Counted from the stretch's first letter, positions 48,262 through 57,816 are shown. The stretch is DNA of 64,000 bases from Pseudomonas congelans (GCF_900103225.1 NZ_FNJH01000001.1:1145533-1209532), one strand, 5' to 3'. Numbers and translations are program-made. The notes: generated from the sequence alone by a model not told the origin.

Positions 48262-48843
48262 ATGAGAGTTACCAAGGCGCAGGCCCAGGCCAACCGGGCG
48301 CACATCGTCGAGACGGCATCCGTCCAGTTCCGCGAACATGGCTATGACGGTGTCGGGGTGGCCGACCTGATGGCTGCGGCGGGCTTTACCCACGGCGGGT
48401 TCTACAAGCATTTCGGTTCCAAATCCGACTTGATGGCCGAGTCGGCGGCCTGTGCCATCTCGCAGACCGTGACGAACTCGACCGGCATCGATCCAGCGCA
48501 ATTCATCGATTACTACCTGTCCCGAGAGCACCGCGACAACCTCGGCACGGGCTGCCCCCTGGCCGCGCTGAGCGGCGATGCAGCGCGCCAGCCGGACGAG
48601 GTCAAAACAACCTTCGCCGACGGCATCGAGAGCCTGCTTGCAGCGCTTGCTCCCGCACAGGCATCACCCGGCGACGAAGAATGGAAACAGGCGCGGGCAA
48701 ACACCATCGACCGCTTTGCCCATGCGCTGGGGGCCCTGCTGTTGTCACGCAGCTGCCCGAATGATTCGCCGCTGGCGGACGAAATACTCGAGGTGTGCCG
48801 AGCCAGGATGCGGGCACAACTGGAGTCCGGGCAGACCGACTGA
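48262..48843 (+). CDS. TetR family regulator
   Basis: 193 residues. The N-terminal helix-turn-helix VGVADLMAAAGFTHGGFYKHFGSKSDLM (about 31-58) is typical of TetR, with a helical ligand domain behind. ATG 48262 has GAGG eight bases upstream. It is divergent from the royal-jelly/ABM pair, and TTTCTT-N6-AAGAAA between them is a fitting operator. Effector unknown. Confidence 0.88.
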   Translation: MRVTKAQAQANRAHIVETASVQFREHGYDGVGVADLMAAAGFTHGGFYKHFGSKSDLMAESAACAISQTVTNSTGIDPAQFIDYYLSREHRDNLGTGCPLAALSGDAARQPDEVKTTFADGIESLLAALAPAQASPGDEEWKQARANTIDRFAHALGALLLSRSCPNDSPLADEILEVCRARMRAQLESGQTD

Positions 48844-48848
48844 CAGTC

Positions 48849-49823
48849 TCAGGAAGGAAACAGTTTGCTCAGGCACGCCAGCTTCTTCTTGTATGACTTG
48901 CGCGCCACCAGCGCTTCCTCCAGCGTTACGGCCACGAATCGGGCGGTCTGGTTGGGTTGCATCTGACCGATCAGATCCAGGTCCGCGCTGATCACCGTGC
49001 CGATCATCGCGTAGCCTCCGCCCGACACCGCGTCACGGTGCAACACAATCGGTTCCAGCCCGGCAGGCACCTGAATCGAGCCGATCGGGTAGCAGCTGTC
49101 GACGATATTGGATGGATCGGAACCCGCCCCGAATGGCTGTTCCCTAGGCTGGAAGGTCAGCGCCCTGCCCCCCTTGAAGCGATAACCGATGCGGTCGGCT
49201 TCCGACCCGACGCTCCACGGCTCGGAGAAAAAACTGGTGGCGGCAAATTCGGTCAGGCGCTCGTAATACAGGCCCGGCACTACCCGCAGATACACTTCAC
49301 CACCCAGCGATTGGCGCAAAGCCATCGGCAGGCTGGCCCCGGCACGGCCCTTGCCGCTGGGTGTGCCTATCGGAAGCTCATCATCAGCGGCCAGTCGACG
49401 GCCCTGAAAACCGCCAAGCGCCCCCAGCGTGTAAGTCGAACGGCTGCCCAGCACCAGTGGCACATCAATACCGCCCGCGACGGCCAGATAGGTGCGCGCA
49501 CCGTCCTTGGGAAAGTCGAAACGCAGCACTTGCCCGGCCTTCACCGCAAAGGCAGTGTCGTGGTGCATTTCCACGCCGTCGAGGCGCGCCGCCATGTGCG
49601 CGCCGCAGACCGCAGCCAGCGTATCGCACTGGAACTCCAGTTCCGGACCCAGCAATGTGCATTCAAGCCCCGCAGCACCGGGTGGGTTGCCAACCAGCTG
49701 ATTGGCGGCGCTGAGGGCGTACTGGTCGAGCGCACCTGAGGGCGGGATGCCCAGGTGATAATAGCCCTCGCGGCCGAGGTCCTGAACCGAGGTGGCCAGA
49801 CCGGGTTTGAGCACCTTGATCAT
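48849..49823 (-). CDS. PxpC-type protein (copy 2)
   Basis: 324 residues, KipA/AHS2 family. It opens IKVLKPGLATSVQDLGREGYYHLG and has GGIDVPLVLGSRST and VLHRDAVSGGGYAMIG. It is paralogous to the copy at 36776 but clearly diverged. It starts by overlapping the copy-2 pxpB. Function by family: 5-oxoprolinase subunit C or a carboxyltransferase-like amide enzyme. Confidence 0.88.
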   Translation of the reverse strand: MIKVLKPGLATSVQDLGREGYYHLGIPPSGALDQYALSAANQLVGNPPGAAGLECTLLGPELEFQCDTLAAVCGAHMAARLDGVEMHHDTAFAVKAGQVLRFDFPKDGARTYLAVAGGIDVPLVLGSRSTYTLGALGGFQGRRLAADDELPIGTPSGKGRAGASLPMALRQSLGGEVYLRVVPGLYYERLTEFAATSFFSEPWSVGSEADRIGYRFKGGRALTFQPREQPFGAGSDPSNIVDSCYPIGSIQVPAGLEPIVLHRDAVSGGGYAMIGTVISADLDLIGQMQPNQTARFVAVTLEEALVARKSYKKKLACLSKLFPS

Positions 49824-50692
49824 GCCAGCACCTCCTGCAACGACTTGGGATAGCCAACCGGATCGGCCAGAAAGGCATCCAGTGAAAACTCGACCGGGCG
49901 GATACGCAGGTCGAAGCGCCCCGCTTCCACCTCTGCGACAGCCTCGTCATAGGCTTGCCGGTCAAGCGGTTTGAACTGGACGATATCGCCCGGCCGGAAG
50001 AACACCATGTGCTCTTTCAGGTAGGCCAGCTTCTGCTGCGGGTCATAGATCGGCGCGGGAGTGACGCCAAACATCTGATAACCGCCCGCTCCGCGTACCG
50101 AATAGATGCAGCCGAAGCAGCCGCCGTGGCCGAGTGTGTGCTTGGGGGTATCGGTGCGCGGACGCAGGTATTTGGGCACTTGCAGCTGACGCTCGCGCTC
50201 CACCATCTGGAACATGAACGGCAGACCGGCGACAAAACCGACCATCGAAACGAACCACGGCGCGCCGCTGTGGGCGGCGATGAAGGCATCGACATCCGCC
50301 AGATTATTGATGCGTGCAGCGTATTCCAGATCGGTGGAACCGGGGTCCTGATGGCGGTCACGAAAACGCATCAGGGTTTCGTGGGTCCACGGATCGTTGT
50401 ACAGCACCGGGATCTCGATGATCCGGGTCTGCAGGGTACGTTCGGCGACCGCACCGGCCTCGGCCGCCCTTACCGCTTCAAGTAACACATGTGGTGCGAT
50501 GCGGTCCGGGTCAAAACGAATCTGGAATGACGCGTTGGCCAGGCACACGTCCAGCACACCATCCAGCGCCAGACGCTCGACCGCACGGGTCACTGCCAGC
50601 CCCTTGAAAAATGCTTCCAGCGACATACTGTCACTGACCTCGGCGAACAGATGTTCATCAGCGCCAAAGCTGTAGCGTATCGGATCAGCCAT
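49820..50692 (-). CDS. PxpB-type protein (copy 2, long form)
   Basis: 290 residues, AHS1 family, about 65 longer than copy 1. Extra residues lie at the N terminus (YSFGADEHLFAEV) and in the middle. It has LPFMFQMVERERQLQVPKYLRPRTDTPKH, a family pattern, and GGYQMFGVTPAPIYDP. AGGAA precedes ATG 50692. No biotin carboxylase gene accompanies it, so this set resembles the plain pxpABC arrangement more than copy 1. Confidence 0.85.
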   Translation of the reverse strand: MADPIRYSFGADEHLFAEVSDSMSLEAFFKGLAVTRAVERLALDGVLDVCLANASFQIRFDPDRIAPHVLLEAVRAAEAGAVAERTLQTRIIEIPVLYNDPWTHETLMRFRDRHQDPGSTDLEYAARINNLADVDAFIAAHSGAPWFVSMVGFVAGLPFMFQMVERERQLQVPKYLRPRTDTPKHTLGHGGCFGCIYSVRGAGGYQMFGVTPAPIYDPQQKLAYLKEHMVFFRPGDIVQFKPLDRQAYDEAVAEVEAGRFDLRIRPVEFSLDAFLADPVGYPKSLQEVLA

Positions 50693-50778
50693 GTCTGTTC
50701 CTTTCTTGAAATCGTTGTAGAACGGCAGGCAAAAATCAGTAACACGGCTCGTGCGTCTGCGCACACGATACCTTGGAC

Positions 50779-51534
50779 TCAACGCGGTGCACGCACCTTG
50801 ATGCCCGCAGCGTCGAGCGCCAGGCGTGTCGCTTCCGCAAGGTCCAGCGCGCCGGGCGTATCGCTGTGCAGGCAGATCGAATCGAATTCGATACTCAGAT
50901 CCTCACCCTCGACGGTACGCACCAGACCTTGCAGGCACGCACGCACCACGCGGGCTGCGACTTCGGTCGGGTCCAGCGCGCGTACGTGACGGGTGAAAAC
51001 GATGGAGCCGCTGAGGTCGTAATCGCGATCAGCATAGAACTCGCGGATCACCGGCTGGCCCAGCTCCTCGGCGATCTTGCAGATAACCGAACCGGGCATG
51101 CAGTAAAGCAGCAAATCAGGCTCCAGGCGCTGCAGGTTTTCCACCAGCAGTCGGGCTGCGGCTTCGTCCCTGGCCAGGTGCATGTACAAGGCACCATGGG
51201 GTTTGAAATGCTGCAAGGCCACGCCGTGAACCCGCGCCAGCTCGCGCAGGGCTCCCAGTTGGTAGAGCATGTCGTCGACGAGTTCCTGGGGCGTCGAGTT
51301 GATATGCCGGCGGCCAAAGCCGACCAGGTCGCGGAACCCCGGGTGTGCGCCGATGGCAACGCCCAGGCGCTTCGCCTGCTCGATCGTGCGGCGCATGGTG
51401 CCGGGGTCACCCGCGTGAAACCCGGTCGCAATATTGGCGGAGCTGATAAACGTCATCAATTCAATGTCGACGCCGTCACCAATGGTCCACGCGCCAAAGC
51501 TTTCACCCATGTCCGAGTTGAAATCCACCTGCAT
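50779..51534 (-). CDS. PxpA-type LamB/YcsF protein (copy 2)
   Basis: 251 residues. It opens [20 protein letters not shown] and has the family motifs [14 protein letters not shown] and [15 protein letters not shown] lies eight bases before ATG 51534. It is the first gene of pxpA2-pxpB2-pxpC2; 86 bases separate it from pxpB2. Divergent from a LysR regulator. Confidence 0.88.
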   Translation of the reverse strand: MQVDFNSDMGESFGAWTIGDGVDIELMTFISSANIATGFHAGDPGTMRRTIEQAKRLGVAIGAHPGFRDLVGFGRRHINSTPQELVDDMLYQLGALRELARVHGVALQHFKPHGALYMHLARDEAAARLLVENLQRLEPDLLLYCMPGSVICKIAEELGQPVIREFYADRDYDLSGSIVFTRHVRALDPTEVAARVVRACLQGLVRTVEGEDLSIEFDSICLHSDTPGALDLAEATRLALDAAGIKVRAPR

Positions 51535-51626
51535 GGCTATTGCTCCTGGGGGCTGTCCGGACAAAGGGCTATCCGGCTTCATGCAAAGCACGTTAAATTC
51601 AGTCGCACCCCTTGGGTAGATCTATT

Positions 51627-51658
51627 AACAGATACGCCATCTTCTGAAAAACAGATAC
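51627..51658. repeat. Direct repeats AACAGATAC between pxpA2 and LysR
   Basis: AACAGATAC at 51627-51635 and 51650-51658, 23 bases apart (about two helical turns), in the divergent promoter region. May be LysR contact sites. Confidence 0.45.
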
Positions 51659-51690
51659 CCCGCCCAGTGCAACCTCTGTCTGGAGTGCTT

Positions 51691-52608
51691 ATGTCCCTGA
51701 CCTTGCGCCAGGTCCGTTATTTCGTGGCAACTGCCGAGATCGGGCAGATCTCGCAGGCGGCCATTCACCTGAACATTTCCCAATCGGCGGTCACCACGGC
51801 GATCAAGGAACTGGAGAGCATGCTCGGTACCCTGCTGTTTCAGCGCTCGGCACAGGGCATGAGCCTGACTGAAGCAGGCCGTCACTTTCTCAACCGGGCT
51901 TACGTCATCCTGCGCAGCGTCGATGATGCGCTGAACAGCCCGCTGCCCGATATTCGCGCCAGCGGCGTATTGCGCCTGGCCGCCAGCTACACGGTCATCG
52001 GCTACTTCCTGCCGCATCATTTGCAGCGCCTGGAACACTGGCACCCGGACGTCGCCATCGAGGTGCATGAACAGGAACGACAAGCCATCGAACAAGGCCT
52101 GCTGCAAGGTCGCTTCGACATGGCGGTGGTGCTGACGGCAAATATCACTCACCCGGATATCATCTCGGAAACGCTGTTCAACTCCGAGCGCCGCCTGTGG
52201 CTGTCCAGCCATCACCCGCTGTGCCAACGCGCCTCTGTCAGCCTCGCCGACGTCGCGCAGGAGCCCTATATCCTGTTGACCGTCGACGAAGCCGAACAAA
52301 GCGCCATGCGCTATTGGGAACTGGCCGGGCAGCAGCCCAACGTCAGAATCCGCACCAGCTCGGTGGAAGCGGTGCGCAGCATGGTCGCCAACGGCAGCGG
52401 CGTGGCGATCCTCTCCGATCTGGTGCATCGCCCCTGGTCGCTGGAAGGCAAGCGTATCGAAACGATCACCGTCACCGACACGGTGACGCCCATGAGCGTC
52501 GGCCTGGCCTGGCACCGCGAACGTGAGTTGAGCCCGGCCATGCAGGCCTTCCGCAACTATTTTCATGACGCATTTCTGGCCCCGCAGCAACTGTCGGCAC
52601 GGCGTTGA
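51691..52608 (+). CDS. LysR family regulator of the second pxp set
   Basis: 305 residues. LysR helix-turn-helix SQAAIHLNISQSAVTTAIKELESMLG, effector domain from about 92. ATG 51691 is preceded by GGAG. It is divergent from pxpA2-pxpB2-pxpC2, the usual arrangement for a pathway-specific LysR; the ligand may be 5-oxoproline or a related compound. An in-frame upstream extension to 50773 is not real. Confidence 0.87.
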   Translation: MSLTLRQVRYFVATAEIGQISQAAIHLNISQSAVTTAIKELESMLGTLLFQRSAQGMSLTEAGRHFLNRAYVILRSVDDALNSPLPDIRASGVLRLAASYTVIGYFLPHHLQRLEHWHPDVAIEVHEQERQAIEQGLLQGRFDMAVVLTANITHPDIISETLFNSERRLWLSSHHPLCQRASVSLADVAQEPYILLTVDEAEQSAMRYWELAGQQPNVRIRTSSVEAVRSMVANGSGVAILSDLVHRPWSLEGKRIETITVTDTVTPMSVGLAWHRERELSPAMQAFRNYFHDAFLAPQQLSARR

Positions 52609-52620
52609 ACCCGCGGCGCA

Positions 52621-53556
52621 CTATTGCGCAGCGTGTGCCGGTGGCCGAGTGACAGGCGCATGCTCGGCCATCAGCTCGGTGATCCAGTCGATAAACACGC
52701 GCACCTTGATGCTGATGTGCCGGTTCGGCGGGAATGCCACGTACATCGGCATGCTGTCCAGTTGCCAGTCTTCGAACAAAGGGACCAGGGCGCCGCACTC
52801 CCGGTGCGCCCTGGCCATGTAGTCCGGCAGCCAGAGAATGCCCATTCCGGCCAGCCCTGCCGCAATGTAGGCATTGCCATCATCCACCGCCAGCGTATAG
52901 CGCCCCTGCACATGGACCTTTTCCCCGGCGCGGTGCATGGCGTAGGGCAGCGCCTTGCCGGTGCGCGCCCAGAGATAGCCGACGATGCGATGAGCCGAGT
53001 CTTCAAGCTCTTGCGGATGAACAGGCGTGCCCATTCGCTGTAGATAGTCCGGCGCGGCATAAACACCCAGTTGCAGGTCGCCCACCTGCCGCGCCATCAG
53101 CGACTGATCGGCTATTTCGCCACCGCGCACTACGCAGTCGACGTTCTCGCCGATCAGATCGACCATACGGTCGCTGACGCCCATATCGATCTGAATGTCC
53201 GGATAACGCGCATGAAAGCCTGGCAAGGCGGGCATCAGCAGCAGGCTGGCCAGCGGGCTGGGCACGTCCACGCGCAATCGTCCTCTGGGCAGCGACGTTG
53301 CACTGGACAGACTGGTCTCGGCATCATCCATGTCGGCCAGCAGCCTGACCACGCGCTCGTAAAACACTGCACCGTCGGCAGTCACGTTGACCCGCCGCGT
53401 GGTGCGGTTGAGCAGCCTGACCCGCAGACGGGCCTCCAGTTGCTGTACCAGTTGCGTCACGCTGGTCTTGCTCATGTGCAGCGTGGCGGCGGCCTTGGTG
53501 AAACTGCCGGTTTCCACCACGCGGGCAAACGCTTGCATTGCGTCGAAACGGTCCAT
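52621..53556 (-). CDS. LysR family regulator
   Basis: 311 residues. N terminus DRFDAMQAFARVVETGSFTKAAATLHMSKTSVTQLVQQLEARL, typical of the CrgA/aaeR-like LysR branch. ATG 53556 has a G-rich stretch upstream (GGGGGCGAGG). It is convergent with the previous LysR and divergent from the Rid-family gene, its probable target. The C-terminal tail is Pro/Ala-rich. Confidence 0.85.
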   Translation of the reverse strand: MDRFDAMQAFARVVETGSFTKAAATLHMSKTSVTQLVQQLEARLRVRLLNRTTRRVNVTADGAVFYERVVRLLADMDDAETSLSSATSLPRGRLRVDVPSPLASLLLMPALPGFHARYPDIQIDMGVSDRMVDLIGENVDCVVRGGEIADQSLMARQVGDLQLGVYAAPDYLQRMGTPVHPQELEDSAHRIVGYLWARTGKALPYAMHRAGEKVHVQGRYTLAVDDGNAYIAAGLAGMGILWLPDYMARAHRECGALVPLFEDWQLDSMPMYVAFPPNRHISIKVRVFIDWITELMAEHAPVTRPPAHAAQ

Positions 53557-53712
53557 CCTCGCCCCCGCTGTCTTGTCCCATCGGCCTGTCGATTGTTTGG
53601 TTTTCCCAAACAGTGCTGAGCACGGTTGCTCGTTTATCGCACGGGCGCAAGTCCCTACTGTGGCTTCAACGCTGACTTCAGCTTTCATACCCACGTTTTG
53701 ATGGAGCCCCAC

Positions 53713-54117
53713 ATGACCCAACGTGACGTCGTTTTCCCGGCTGGCCGCCAGGCGCTTTACGAGCGCAATCGCTATTCGCCCGCCATACGCGCCAATGGTT
53801 TTCTGTTCGTTTCCGGACAAGTCGGCAGCCGCGAAGACGGCTCACCCGAGCCGGATCTGGAAAAACAGGTGCGCCTTGCGTTCAGCAACCTGAACGCCAT
53901 CCTGCTGGCGGCCGGCTGCACGTTCGACAATGTAGTCGACGTGACGGTGTTCATTGTCGATCCCGAGGCAAGGTTCGAGCGGATATGGAAAGTGATTCCA
54001 GAATTCTGGGGCGACGCGCCGCACCCGACGCTTACGGGCATCGGTGTGACCTGGCTATATGGCTTCGATTTCGAGATCAAGGTCATCGCCAGGTTGCCGG
54101 AAGCCACCGGGCACTAA
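53713..54117 (+). CDS. Rid/YjgF/UK114 family protein
   Basis: 134 residues, the usual size. It has SPAIRANGFLFVSGQVGS, QVRLAFSNLNAILLAAGC and DVTVFI. The stretch near the usual deaminase arginine (ARLPxxxxIEIE in RidA) is replaced by VTWLYGFDFEIKVIARL, lacking that Arg, so it probably belongs to a non-RidA subgroup and may not deaminate 2-aminoacrylate. ATG 53713 has GGAG six bases upstream. Confidence 0.83.
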   Translation: MTQRDVVFPAGRQALYERNRYSPAIRANGFLFVSGQVGSREDGSPEPDLEKQVRLAFSNLNAILLAAGCTFDNVVDVTVFIVDPEARFERIWKVIPEFWGDAPHPTLTGIGVTWLYGFDFEIKVIARLPEATGH

Positions 54118-54136
54118 CCCGGCGGCCTGCGTCTGC

Positions 54137-54478
54137 TCAGCGGCGAATCGGCACCACGCGCTCGCTTGCATCCGCAGCCTGGGGCTCTTCGAAATGCTGG
54201 AAGAACTGCCCGGACACCACATGTTCGAGAAACTGCGCCTGCTCTTCGGTGGCCAGACGTATCGGCGAGTAGCCGTCGGCATCGGGCACTGCGAAAAGGC
54301 GCGCCTTGCGTTCGTGAGCCACCGCGATGAACGCCCTTTTCTCTTCGTCGGACATCAGCGAAAAACAATCGGAAAGATTTTCCAGCGAGCGCACTGCCAG
54401 ATCCTGGTCGAGCTGTTTGTCATCCGTGAACATCAAATGCCAGACGAAATCGAAAGAAAGCTCAGCGAGGGCGCGCAT
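54137..54478 (-). CDS. Hypothetical small acidic protein
   Basis: 113 residues, helical and acidic. It starts RALAELSFDFVWHLMFTDDKQLDQDLAVRS and has no signal or membrane segment. Not recognised. Start ATG 54478 has CGGAG eight bases upstream; longer frame extensions lack it. Between the Rid gene and the ferulate operon. Confidence 0.65.
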   Translation of the reverse strand: MRALAELSFDFVWHLMFTDDKQLDQDLAVRSLENLSDCFSLMSDEEKRAFIAVAHERKARLFAVPDADGYSPIRLATEEQAQFLEHVVSGQFFQHFEEPQAADASERVVPIRR

Positions 54479-54611
54479 AGACGGGGCTCCGTGGGATCGA
54501 GAGGTGCGAGATTCACTGTTCGCTTCGCTTCGGTCAAGCGCTAAAGGATGATGTGCGTGGGGCGTAGCGTTTAAAGCAGGAAAAATGTCGCATCTGCGGG
54601 TATTTTCCTGG

Positions 54612-55862
54612 CTATACGCCGCTGGAGGCATAGCGGGGATTCTCGATCAGCAGCGCCATGCCCTGCCCGCCGCCGACGCAGGCTGCAGCGACCCCATAGC
54701 GCAGGCCCGCCTCGCGCAGTTGCCGGGCCAGGGTCATGACCAACCGCAGCCCGGTGGCTGCCAATGGGTGTCCCAGGCCCAGTGATCCACCCAGGCAGTT
54801 GAGCCGCTCGTGGTCCAGTTCCAGCGTTTGTGCCACCGCCAGAACCTGAGCAGCCTGCGCTTCATTGATTTCCAGCCGACCGATATCGCTCAGCGTCAGC
54901 CCGCTGCGCTGCAACAGCAGGCGGATCGCCGGTGCTGGGCCGATGCCCATGAACTCTGGCGCAACACCCGTTACCGCGCTGGCCAGCAGACGCGCCAGCA
55001 CCGGTCGCGTCGATTGCGAAGCGCGGCCCACCAAGGCTGCCGCTGCGCCATCGACTACCGCACAGCTGTTGCCTGCGGTCTGCACCCCATTAGCGTGAAT
55101 GGCGCGCAAACGCGATAGCGCTGCCAGATGGGTCGTACGCGGATGGCTGTCCTGCGTGACCGCTTCAATCCCCCGGGGCAACTCGATGCCACGTGGCTGA
55201 TAGCCGTCCAACTCAAAGCGCTCGCTGCCGACCGGGACAATTTCCTCGGTCCATTTGCCGGAAATTTGCGATTGCAGCGCGCGCTCATGACTGAGCAAGG
55301 CATAGCTGTCCACCGCCTCACGGCTCAGCCCATGACGCCTGGCGAGGTTGTCTGCCGTGGCGATCATGTCCATCGCCGGTGCCGGGTCATACAGCGCTTC
55401 CCAGAGAAAATCCTTGAACTGCACGGCGGCACCGAGCGAGAAGCCATTACGGTGGGTATAGGCCGCGATCGGGTTGCGCGACATGGACTCGGCGGCGACG
55501 CACAGCGCCATCTGCCCGCCTTCGCCCACGTGCAAGGCGGCCTGGCGCAACAGCTCGAAGCCGGTGGCGCAGATGCGCTGCACACCCAAGGCCGGAACGC
55601 TCTGCGCGACGCCGCTGTACAGACCGATATGCCGGGGCAGCAGGTACGCATCGAAACTGGCTTGCGCCATCGAGCCGGCCAGCACGCTGTCTACCTGACC
55701 TGGCTCAATGGCGGCACGCGCCAGCACCTCGCGGCCGACCTTTATACCCAGATCGATGGGCGAGACAGGCGCCAGAGCGCCACCCAGATCCACCCAGGGC
55801 GTGCGCACGGCCTCGACGATGGCGACGTCACGGAATGCCGAATACTGCCCGCCGCCGCTCAT
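54612..55862 (-). CDS. Acetyl-CoA acetyltransferase-like thiolase
   Basis: 416 residues. Active residues fit thiolases: C98 in RICATGFELL, H365 in LGLGHPLAAT and C395 in ACVGGGQGMA. It overlaps fcs, so it belongs to the ferulate operon. In the classical route the Ech product is vanillin plus acetyl-CoA with no beta-oxidation, so the thiolase is not needed there; it may support a side beta-oxidative route or be a relic. Annotated in relatives as an aat-type thiolase. Confidence 0.85.
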   Translation of the reverse strand: MSGGGQYSAFRDVAIVEAVRTPWVDLGGALAPVSPIDLGIKVGREVLARAAIEPGQVDSVLAGSMAQASFDAYLLPRHIGLYSGVAQSVPALGVQRICATGFELLRQAALHVGEGGQMALCVAAESMSRNPIAAYTHRNGFSLGAAVQFKDFLWEALYDPAPAMDMIATADNLARRHGLSREAVDSYALLSHERALQSQISGKWTEEIVPVGSERFELDGYQPRGIELPRGIEAVTQDSHPRTTHLAALSRLRAIHANGVQTAGNSCAVVDGAAAALVGRASQSTRPVLARLLASAVTGVAPEFMGIGPAPAIRLLLQRSGLTLSDIGRLEINEAQAAQVLAVAQTLELDHERLNCLGGSLGLGHPLAATGLRLVMTLARQLREAGLRYGVAAACVGGGQGMALLIENPRYASSGV

Positions 55863-57745
55863 GCCTTGGGCTCGGCATTGAGCTTGTCCGGGTCCTGATC
55901 ACGGTACAGCGCTTCGACCTTGTCTGCGCGCCACTGCAGGACGGCGCGCTGATTGATCGATCCCTTGTCGGTGATTTCGCCGCGATCAATGGACGCGGGC
56001 TGATCAAGCAGCGCGATCCACTCCAGACGGCTGGCGTTGCCGTTCGCGCCCTGGTTCAGGCGCGCCAGCCAGCCGGCAAACCACTCGCGTACCGGCGCAC
56101 TGGCCAATACCTGCGCATCAGTGGCCTGTGCATCCAGCCCGGCCAGTTGCCGACACTCGTGCACTCTGGGAAACACCAGCGCCCCGAGGCATTCGCGGTC
56201 AGGCGCGGTGATGACCACATCCTGCACGTACGGCGAGCCTTCCAGTACCGCGCGGTTGCGCATCGGGCCGACACTGACGAACACACCCGAAGACAGCTTG
56301 AAGTCTTCGGCCAGACGCCCGTCGAACATCAGGCCCAGTTCGGGTGCCGCCGGATCGGCAAGCTTGATCGCATCGCCGGAGCAGTAGAAGCCGTTCTCGT
56401 CGAACACTTCGGCAGTCTGCTGCGGCGAGCGCCAATAGCCCGGCATGATGTGCGGACCACGAAAACGCCCTTCGAGCTTGCCATCCACCGGCACCAGACA
56501 CACTTCGCATCCTGGTGCGGGCAGGCCGATATACCCGGCCATCGACAATGGCCCGGTGGTGAAAGTGCAGGAAGGCGCGGCTTCGGTCATGCCCAGCCCG
56601 GCCATCATGCGAATCCGCTCGCCGCAATGCTGCTCGGCCACCCGGTCAAGGCGATCCCAGATGCTTTGCGACAACCCGGCAGCGGCGAAAAAGAACAGCT
56701 TGATGCGCGAGAAGAATCGCTCGCGCAGCTCGGCATCCTGCTCCAGTGCGTTGACCAGCTCCTCCCAGCCCTTGGGCACAGTCAGGTAAGCGGTCGGCGA
56801 AATTTCCTTGAGGTTGCGCAAGGTCTCGGCGAAGCCTTGTGCGGTCGGCTTGCCGTTGTCCAGATAGAACGTGCCGCCGTTGTACAGCACGATACCGATG
56901 TTGTGACTGCCGCCGAAGGTGTGGTTCCAGGGCAGCCAGTCGACCAGCACGGGCGGCTCTTCGCCGAACACCGGGAACGTCTGCAACAGCATCTGTTGAT
57001 TGGCACACAGCATGCGCTGGGTAGTCACCACCGCCTTGGGCAGTTTGGTCGAGCCCGAGGTGAACAGAAACTTGGCGATGGTGTTGGGGCCGCTGGCCAG
57101 AAAAGCTGCCTCGGCCTCGCTGCCGCCCGGCTCTTCGAGCAGGCTGGAGAAGCTCAGTTGATGTCTGCCGTTGAGTTGTCCGCGTACAGTGATGACCGGC
57201 GTTTCCGCCGGAATGACGGCATCAATGGCACGCTGAAACGGCGCGGCATCACTGACAAATACCAGCCCTGGCCGCAACACGTCACAGACGTGTCGTAACT
57301 TGGCGAAATCCTGGGACATGACCGAATACGCCGGTGATACCGGGCTGTAAGGAATGCCGGCGTACATGGCGCCCAGAGCAAGCTGCAAGTGCTCGATGTC
57401 GTTACCTGACAGCAACGCCAGCGGCCGATCGGCGGAAAGGCCGTACGCCAGCAGGCTCTGCGCGATAGCGCGCACATCAGTCAGCATCTCGGCATAACTG
57501 ACCTTGCGCCAGCCGCCGCGGCTGTCGCGGGCGGCAATAAAGGTCTGTTGCGGACGCAACCGAGCCCAGTACACCAGCCGGTCAAGCAGCCGGTCGGGCA
57601 ATCGTGCCAGGGGCTCCAGGGAACGCATATGCAGAACGCCCTGCTCTTCCCGCACCTCGATGGGCGGGTGGCCGATGGAGACATGACGGTAGCGCGGTGC
57701 ATTATCTTCACTTTGCAGCGTTGATGATCTGATATCGGAACTCAC
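55859..57745 (-). CDS. fcs: Feruloyl-CoA synthetase
   Basis: 628 residues, an acyl-CoA synthetase with the AMP-binding loop LFTSGSTKLPKAVV, and the later GLGMTEAAPS and GRLAEDFKLSSG motifs. It activates ferulate (also 4-coumarate, caffeate) to CoA thioesters. GTG 57745 is chosen for its GGAG nine bases upstream; ATG 57760 is an alternative. It is 169 bases downstream of vdh and overlaps the thiolase. A 12-base palindrome (57817-57828) lies in that gap. Confidence 0.92.
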   Translation of the reverse strand: MSSDIRSSTLQSEDNAPRYRHVSIGHPPIEVREEQGVLHMRSLEPLARLPDRLLDRLVYWARLRPQQTFIAARDSRGGWRKVSYAEMLTDVRAIAQSLLAYGLSADRPLALLSGNDIEHLQLALGAMYAGIPYSPVSPAYSVMSQDFAKLRHVCDVLRPGLVFVSDAAPFQRAIDAVIPAETPVITVRGQLNGRHQLSFSSLLEEPGGSEAEAAFLASGPNTIAKFLFTSGSTKLPKAVVTTQRMLCANQQMLLQTFPVFGEEPPVLVDWLPWNHTFGGSHNIGIVLYNGGTFYLDNGKPTAQGFAETLRNLKEISPTAYLTVPKGWEELVNALEQDAELRERFFSRIKLFFFAAAGLSQSIWDRLDRVAEQHCGERIRMMAGLGMTEAAPSCTFTTGPLSMAGYIGLPAPGCEVCLVPVDGKLEGRFRGPHIMPGYWRSPQQTAEVFDENGFYCSGDAIKLADPAAPELGLMFDGRLAEDFKLSSGVFVSVGPMRNRAVLEGSPYVQDVVITAPDRECLGALVFPRVHECRQLAGLDAQATDAQVLASAPVREWFAGWLARLNQGANGNASRLEWIALLDQPASIDRGEITDKGSINQRAVLQWRADKVEALYRDQDPDKLNAEPKA

Positions 57746-57816
57746 GTGCGTTATCTCCATCAAGGTACGCAGGCGCCAAACGTCATACAGCGGTTCGGGC
57801 CGAGCGTTGCAGCACC

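Noticed and set aside
50773..51690. In-frame extension of the LysR gene by about 300 codons
   Set aside because: It runs across pxpA2 on the opposite strand; the ribosome site and LysR N terminus are at ATG 51691.
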